Of a DNA stretch of 9,522 nucleotides, positions 6,405 through 9,522 are shown piece after piece (within the stretch, counting starts at the first letter, position 1; every line of letters begins with the position of its first letter). The DNA comes from an uncultured Beijerinckiaceae bacterium. Lineage in GTDB: Bacteria; Pseudomonadota; Alphaproteobacteria; Rhizobiales; Beijerinckiaceae. A program made the translations under genes and the position numbers. The stretch is taken from positions 1 to 9,522 of the forward strand of contig CALMGA010000239.1 of assembly GCA_937863205.1 (NCBI GenBank). The letters are read 5' to 3'. Under the pieces are notes generated by a model that worked only from the letters and a program-made list of their open reading frames with translations, was not told where the DNA came from and searched no databases.

Positions 6405-6623
6405 CGTTTTCGGCTTACCGGCCTCCTTGATCTGCTCCTGCGACGCCTTCGGCGAGCGGGCGTTGCCGGCCGGGGCGATATCCTCGCCGCCCGCCGGCGG
6501 CATGTTTTCGCCCTGCAGCGTGCCCTTGGGCGAGCCGGGGGCGTGCTGCATCGTCGGATCGGGGTTGCCCGATCCCGCCTCGTCGGGCTTGGCGCGGGCG
6601 ATGAGGTCGGCGGCAGGACGCAT
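6402..6623 (-). CDS. Small hydrophilic protein, 73 residues, unknown function
   Basis: The product is short, without cysteine, signal peptide or membrane segment, and rich in Pro, Gly, Ala and Lys (for example GSPKGTLQGENMPPAGGED), so it is probably disordered and cytosolic. I do not recognise a family. Support for a real gene comes from GGGAG six bases before the ATG, a non-overlapping position between rlmN and the second paralog, and a stop codon built into the terminator palindrome. It lies 80 bp after rlmN on the same strand, with a GC-rich hairpin between them, so it may have its own promoter. No sequence overlap with another gene explains the open frame, but its short length leaves some doubt. 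Confidence 0.6.
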   Translation of the reverse strand: MRPAADLIARAKPDEAGSGNPDPTMQHAPGSPKGTLQGENMPPAGGEDIAPAGNARSPKASQEQIKEAGKPKT

Positions 6624-6629
6624 GGTCGG

Positions 6630-6634
6630 CTCCC
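6630..6634 (-). promoter_or_regulatory. Ribosome binding site of the small 73-residue gene
   Basis: On the minus strand GGGAG stands six bases before the ATG at 6623. This spacing is good and is the main evidence that the small frame is translated. Confidence 0.5.
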
Positions 6635-6665
6635 AATAGCTGTGCCGATCCCCATAGCCCGGAGC

Positions 6666-6684
6666 GCCGGCCGCGCGGGCCGGC
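6666..6684 (-). terminator. GC-rich hairpin downstream of rlmN
   Basis: GCCGGCC (6666-6672) and GGCCGGC (6678-6684) pair perfectly around a 5-nt loop, about 20 bases past the rlmN stop. There is no T-tract on the minus strand. It could terminate or attenuate rlmN transcription before the small gene downstream. Confidence 0.4.
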
Positions 6685-6703
6685 CAAACTGTCGCGCCGC
6701 GCC

Positions 6704-7939
6704 TCAGTCCCCGGCGGCTGAGCCCTCACCGGCCGCATCGGTGGCGATCATCGCCGCGCGGGCGCTCAGCTTCTCGGTTTCGCTCTTCAACTGGCCGCAC
6801 GCGGCCAGGATGTCGCGCCCGCGCGGGGTCCGCACCGGGCTGGCGTAGCCGGCGGCGAAGACGATGTCGGAGAAGCGCTCGATGGTCGGCCAGTCCGAAC
6901 ATTGATAGGACGTGCCGGGCCAGGGATTGAACGGGATCAGGTTGATCTTGGCCGGCACGCCCTTGAGCAGGCGCACCAGCTCGCGCGCCTCGGCGGGGGA
7001 ATCGTTGATGCCCTTCAGCATCACGTACTCGAAGGTGATGCGCCGGGCGTTCGAGCTGCCGGGGTAGGCGCGGCAGGCGGCGAGCAGTTCGGCGATGGGG
7101 TAGCGGCGGTTGAGCGGCACCAGCACGTCGCGCAGCTCGTCGCGCACCGCGTGGAGCGAGATCGCCAGCATCGCCCCGGCTTCGCGCCCCAGCGGCTCCA
7201 TCTTCGGCACCACGCCGGCGGTGGACACCGTGGTTCGCCGCCGCGACAGGGACAGGCCGTCGCCGTCGGAGATGACGGCGAGCGCGTCGCGCACCGCCTC
7301 ATAGTTGTAGAGCGGCTCGCCCATCCCCATGAACACCACGTTGGAGATCGCCCGCAGGCCCTCGCCGGGGATCAGCCCGTCGCTCGGCGGCGTCAGACCG
7401 GGATAGTCGCCGAGCCGGTCGCGGGCGACCACCAGTTGCGAGGCGATCTCGGCGGCGGTGAGGTTGCGCACCAGCTTCTGCGTGCCGGTGTGGCAGAAGG
7501 CGCAGGTGAGGGTGCAGCCGACCTGACTGGACACGCATAGCGTGCCGCGGTCGTGCTCGGGGATGTACACGCACTCGACCAGCGAGCCGAGCCCGTCGGC
7601 GGTGCGATCCCCCGCGTGCGGCGCGAGGCGGATCAGCCACTTGCGCGTGCCGTCGGCCGAGACCTGCTCGGCGGCCACCGTCGGCCGATCCAGCGTGTAG
7701 GCGGCGGCCAGCCGGGCGCGCAGGGGCTTGCCCACGTTGAGCATGGCATCGAACGAGGTGACGCCCGCGAAGTAGACCCAATGCCAGAGCTGCGCGACGC
7801 GCATGCGCCGCTCGCGTTCGGGCACGTCGATCGCGGCCAACGCCTCGGCGAGCCCGGTCCGGGTCAGGCCGACGAGGGAGGTTCTGGCGAGCGGCAGGGG
7901 CGCGGGAGATCGCGCGACATCTTCGAGTATGGCCGACAT
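6704..7939 (-). CDS. rlmN: Dual-specificity 23S rRNA/tRNA adenine-C2 methyltransferase RlmN
   Basis: RlmN is a cytosolic radical SAM enzyme that makes 2-methyladenosine at A2503 of 23S rRNA and A37 of some tRNAs. The 411-residue product carries the radical SAM [4Fe-4S] cysteines in CTLTCAFC (C142, C146, C149), the upstream E122 and C135 that match E. coli E105 and C118, GMGEPL (205-210), and C381 in ILAACGQL, the equivalent of the methyl-carrying C355. AISLHA (259-264) and IPFNPWPG (335-342) are also family blocks. It is slightly longer than E. coli RlmN because of an insert near residues 175-195 and an Ala/Gly-rich tail after about 390. The ATG at 7939 lacks a clear Shine-Dalgarno sequence. 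The Rieske gene lies 72 bp upstream on the same strand and could share a transcript. Confidence 0.96.
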   Translation of the reverse strand: MSAILEDVARSPAPLPLARTSLVGLTRTGLAEALAAIDVPERERRMRVAQLWHWVYFAGVTSFDAMLNVGKPLRARLAAAYTLDRPTVAAEQVSADGTRKWLIRLAPHAGDRTADGLGSLVECVYIPEHDRGTLCVSSQVGCTLTCAFCHTGTQKLVRNLTAAEIASQLVVARDRLGDYPGLTPPSDGLIPGEGLRAISNVVFMGMGEPLYNYEAVRDALAVISDGDGLSLSRRRTTVSTAGVVPKMEPLGREAGAMLAISLHAVRDELRDVLVPLNRRYPIAELLAACRAYPGSSNARRITFEYVMLKGINDSPAEARELVRLLKGVPAKINLIPFNPWPGTSYQCSDWPTIERFSDIVFAAGYASPVRTPRGRDILAACGQLKSETEKLSARAAMIATDAAGEGSAAGD

Positions 7940-8011
7940 GATCGGGAGATAGCATCTCCCCGGCCGTTTGTCAGAGGCGCCGCCGCGTCGAAGGGGATCG
8001 CGAGGGCGGCC

Positions 8012-8338
8012 TCACGCGTCGATCATGATCCGGTCGCCGTCGATCCGCACGGGATACACCTTCGCCGGCTTCGGTCGCGTCTTCAGGAACAGCAGCCTCG
8101 CCTTTTCGACCGCCTCGCCGGTGGTCAAGTCGAAGGCCGCACCGTGCATCGGGCAGATCACCAACGCGCCATCGAGCCGGCCCTTGCAAAGGTCGAAGCC
8201 CATGTGCGGGCACTTGCGCGCGATGGCGTGGAAGGTGCCGCCGACGTTGGCAAGCAGCACGCCCTCGCCCGCCACCTCGACGCCGGTCATGGTGCCCGGC
8301 GCCATGTCCGTGATGATGCCGGTCGGGACGAACGTCAT
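8012..8338 (-). CDS. Small Rieske [2Fe-2S] ferredoxin-like protein
   Basis: The 108-residue soluble protein is a single Rieske domain. Its cluster ligands are visible as C-P-H (KCPHMG, about residues 43-45) and C-P-M-H (ICPMHGAAFD, about 62-65), the two-Cys two-His arrangement of the family. It lacks a signal peptide or anchor, so it is like NirD or dioxygenase ferredoxins (BphF type) rather than the bc1-complex subunit. Such proteins carry electrons for an oxygenase or reductase, but no such partner is encoded in this window. The ATG at 8338 has GAGGTG four bases upstream. Its leader can fold over that site. The specific partner is unknown. Confidence 0.87.
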   Translation of the reverse strand: MTFVPTGIITDMAPGTMTGVEVAGEGVLLANVGGTFHAIARKCPHMGFDLCKGRLDGALVICPMHGAAFDLTTGEAVEKARLLFLKTRPKPAKVYPVRIDGDRIMIDA

Positions 8339-8342
8339 GTTG

Positions 8343-8361
8343 CACCTCGCTCAGGCGAGTG
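8343..8361 (-). promoter_or_regulatory. 5'-leader hairpin that covers the Rieske ribosome binding site
   Basis: On the minus strand CACTCGC (8361-8355) can pair with GCGAGGTG (8350-8343) around the loop CTGA, with one bulged G. The 3' arm contains the whole GAGGTG Shine-Dalgarno sequence of the Rieske gene, whose ATG begins four bases further on. The geometry would let the hairpin block initiation when folded. Whether it works as a switch is not shown by sequence. Confidence 0.35.
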
Positions 8362-8445
8362 GGTTATGGGGCGAGAGCCGCGCGAGCGAAGAACCGAGGG
8401 GGTAGATCATCCCCGTCCGAACGAGGCGTTTTCGAAGACCATTGC

Positions 8446-9180
8446 ATGATCCATCGCCTTCTCCTTCCCCTCAGCCTTGCCTGCGCGACACCGGCCCTGG
8501 CCGACCCCGCCGCCCTGCGCGACAGCGTTCCCCACATCACCACGGCCGGCCAGGCCAGCGCCGAGGTGGTGCCCGACCAGGCCGATATCCGGCTCGGCAT
8601 CAACAACGAGCTGCCGACGGCGGAGGCGGCGGCGGCCGCCACGGCCAAGCAGGCAAACGAGGTCGTCGCGGCGATCAAGGCCCGTGGCATCGACGCCAAG
8701 GACATCAAGACGAGTTTCAGCCTCGATGCGCAGTACGACAGCACGGTCGATGCGCAGACCCATCTCACCCGCCGCACCTTCCGCGGCTATGCCGCCGATG
8801 AAACGGTGACGGTGCGCGTGCATGATCTCTCAAAGGCCGGGAGCCTCGCCCGCGAGCTGATCGACAAGGGCGCCAACGGCTTCCGCGGCATCGATTATTC
8901 CTATTCCAAGGAACAGGAGCTGCGCCGCCGGCTCGACGGCGACGCCATCAAGGACGCCTTGGCGGCGGCCCGGACCTACACGGATGCCATCGACGTCAAG
9001 CTCGGCCGCGTTCTCCAGATCGGCGATGAGTCGAATAACGCCGGCGCGGCCGATCTGCCGAGCCGGCGTGCCCCACCACTTGGCGTCATCGTGCGCGTGG
9101 CGATCCCCACCGAGCCGGGCGTCGAGACGATCAACGAGTCCGTCACCGTCATTTGGGAGATCGAGGGCAAGGCGCGCTGA
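8446..9180 (+). CDS. SIMPL domain (DUF541, YggE-like) exported protein
   Basis: The 244-residue product has a signal peptide (MIHRLLLPLSLACATPALA, cleavage before DP) and is probably periplasmic. The rest fits the SIMPL/DUF541 family: HITTAGQASAEVVPDQADIRLGI at the start of the domain, alternating helices such as KQANEVVAAIKARGIDAKDIKT, then RGYAADETVTVRVHDLSKAG, FRGIDYSYSKEQELRR, ALAAARTYTDAIDVKLGRVLQI and a final strand ESVTVIWEI. E. coli YggE is linked to lower oxidative stress, but the family's molecular role is not known. The frame stays open 87 bases upstream; the ATG at 8446 is preferred because the signal peptide begins there, although only a weak GAAG precedes it. It is divergent from the Rieske gene across 107 bp and converges on the CorC-type gene. 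Confidence 0.88.
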   Translation: MIHRLLLPLSLACATPALADPAALRDSVPHITTAGQASAEVVPDQADIRLGINNELPTAEAAAAATAKQANEVVAAIKARGIDAKDIKTSFSLDAQYDSTVDAQTHLTRRTFRGYAADETVTVRVHDLSKAGSLARELIDKGANGFRGIDYSYSKEQELRRRLDGDAIKDALAAARTYTDAIDVKLGRVLQIGDESNNAGAADLPSRRAPPLGVIVRVAIPTEPGVETINESVTVIWEIEGKAR

Positions 9181-9185
9181 GCGCC
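9171..9185. terminator. Small hairpin at the SIMPL/CorC convergent junction
   Basis: GGCGC (9171-9175) and GCGCC (9181-9185) pair around the loop GCTGA, which contains the stop codon of the SIMPL gene. The stem is only 5 bp and has no T-tract, so it is weak alone; it fits the pattern at the other two convergent junctions. Confidence 0.35.
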
Positions 9186-9192
9186 CAACCCT

Positions 9193-9522
9193 TCACCGCT
9201 CCTCCCGCACCTGCGCCGCTGCCGGCACCACCCGCAGGCTGGTCAGCCGGTTCCGCACCTTGCGCTGCACTTCGAAGCGGAAGCGGTGGAAGGTGAACAC
9301 CTGGCCCGCCTCGGGAATGGCGCGCGCCTCGTGGATCACCAGGCCGGCGATGGTGGTGGCGTGCTCGTCGGGCAGGTCCCAGGCCATCACCCGGTTGAGG
9401 TCGCGGATCGGCACCGAGCCTTCCACCACCACCGAGCCGTCGGGCTGGGCGCGCACGCCCTGCACGACGAGGTCGTGCTCGTCGCGGATGTCGCCGACGA
9501 TCTCCTCGATGATGTCTTCCAG
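9193..9522 (-). CDS. CorC/HlyC-type (CNNM-like) transporter, C-terminal part only
   Basis: The frame runs open to the right edge of the window, so only the last 109 residues are seen. They begin LEDIIEEIVGDIRDEHD, the signature at the end of the CBS-domain pair, and continue into the CorC_HlyC transporter-associated domain with EGSVPIRDLNRVMAWDLP, TIAGLVIHEARAIPEAGQ and FRFEVQRKVRNRLTSLRV. Full-length members have an N-terminal DUF21 membrane domain, two CBS domains and this C-terminal domain, and are implicated in magnesium or cobalt efflux; older annotations call them hemolysins. Whether DUF21 is present here lies outside the window. Any internal start is irrelevant because the upstream residues match the family. 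Confidence 0.9.
   Translation of the reverse strand: MEDIIEEIVGDIRDEHDLVVQGVRAQPDGSVVVEGSVPIRDLNRVMAWDLPDEHATTIAGLVIHEARAIPEAGQVFTFHRFRFEVQRKVRNRLTSLRVVPAAAQVREER

Noticed and set aside
8399..8414. Symmetric-looking GGGGTAGATCATCCCC between the Rieske and SIMPL genes
   Set aside because: Two of the paired positions mismatch, leaving only GC-rich ends and a central GATC; not convincing as an operator.
6902..8449. Plus-strand open frames opposite rlmN and the Rieske gene
   Set aside because: They are mirror shadows of two well-supported minus-strand genes.
8446..8502. Lipoprotein signal in the SIMPL protein (LSLAC)
   Set aside because: The residues before the cysteine fit a lipobox poorly, and TPALA-DP is a much better signal peptidase I site.

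Overview
The window is high-GC DNA (about two-thirds G+C by eye) from an alphaproteobacterium, possibly a Rhodospirillales-type lineage. The evidence is the alphaproteobacterial form of FtsZ (long Pro/Gln/His-rich linker ending in an EIPAFLRRQ tail), a BamD of the alphaproteobacterial type close to ftsZ, the yqaA-dsbB pair, and an RlmN with the alphaproteobacterial insert. Codon use looks uniform. I see no mobile elements, tRNA or rRNA genes, or CRISPR arrays, so this reads as stable chromosomal core with a few lineage-specific genes.

Layout. 1-1509 is the C-terminal part of ftsZ (+), cut by the window edge. A 293-bp non-coding stretch follows, where many alphaproteobacteria carry lpxC. bamD (+, 1803-2705) comes next and converges on plsC (-, 2723-3532). 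Rightward genes after that are a YqaA/DedA-family membrane protein (3804-4463), dsbB (4479-5021) and two tandem paralogous secreted proteins of unknown function (5115-5699 and 5851-6387). On the minus strand are a 73-residue hydrophilic protein (6402-6623), rlmN (6704-7939) and a small Rieske [2Fe-2S] protein (8012-8338). A SIMPL/DUF541 secreted protein (8446-9180, +) is divergent from the Rieske gene. It converges on the C-terminal end of a CorC/HlyC-type transporter gene (9193-9522, -) that runs off the window.

How the genes fit together. Many products serve the cell envelope: division (FtsZ), outer-membrane protein assembly (BamD), phospholipid synthesis (PlsC), membrane homeostasis (YqaA), disulfide formation (DsbB) and several exported proteins. 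They form short separate transcription units rather than one operon. At all three convergent junctions (bamD/plsC, paralog 2/small ORF, SIMPL/CorC) a compact palindrome covers or abuts a stop codon, which suggests shared two-way terminators.

I found no convincing new multi-gene system. The items most worth a second look are the tandem exported paralogs, a BamD without the usual lipoprotein cysteine, the missing lpxC and recN neighbours, and a hairpin that would cover the Rieske gene's ribosome binding site.
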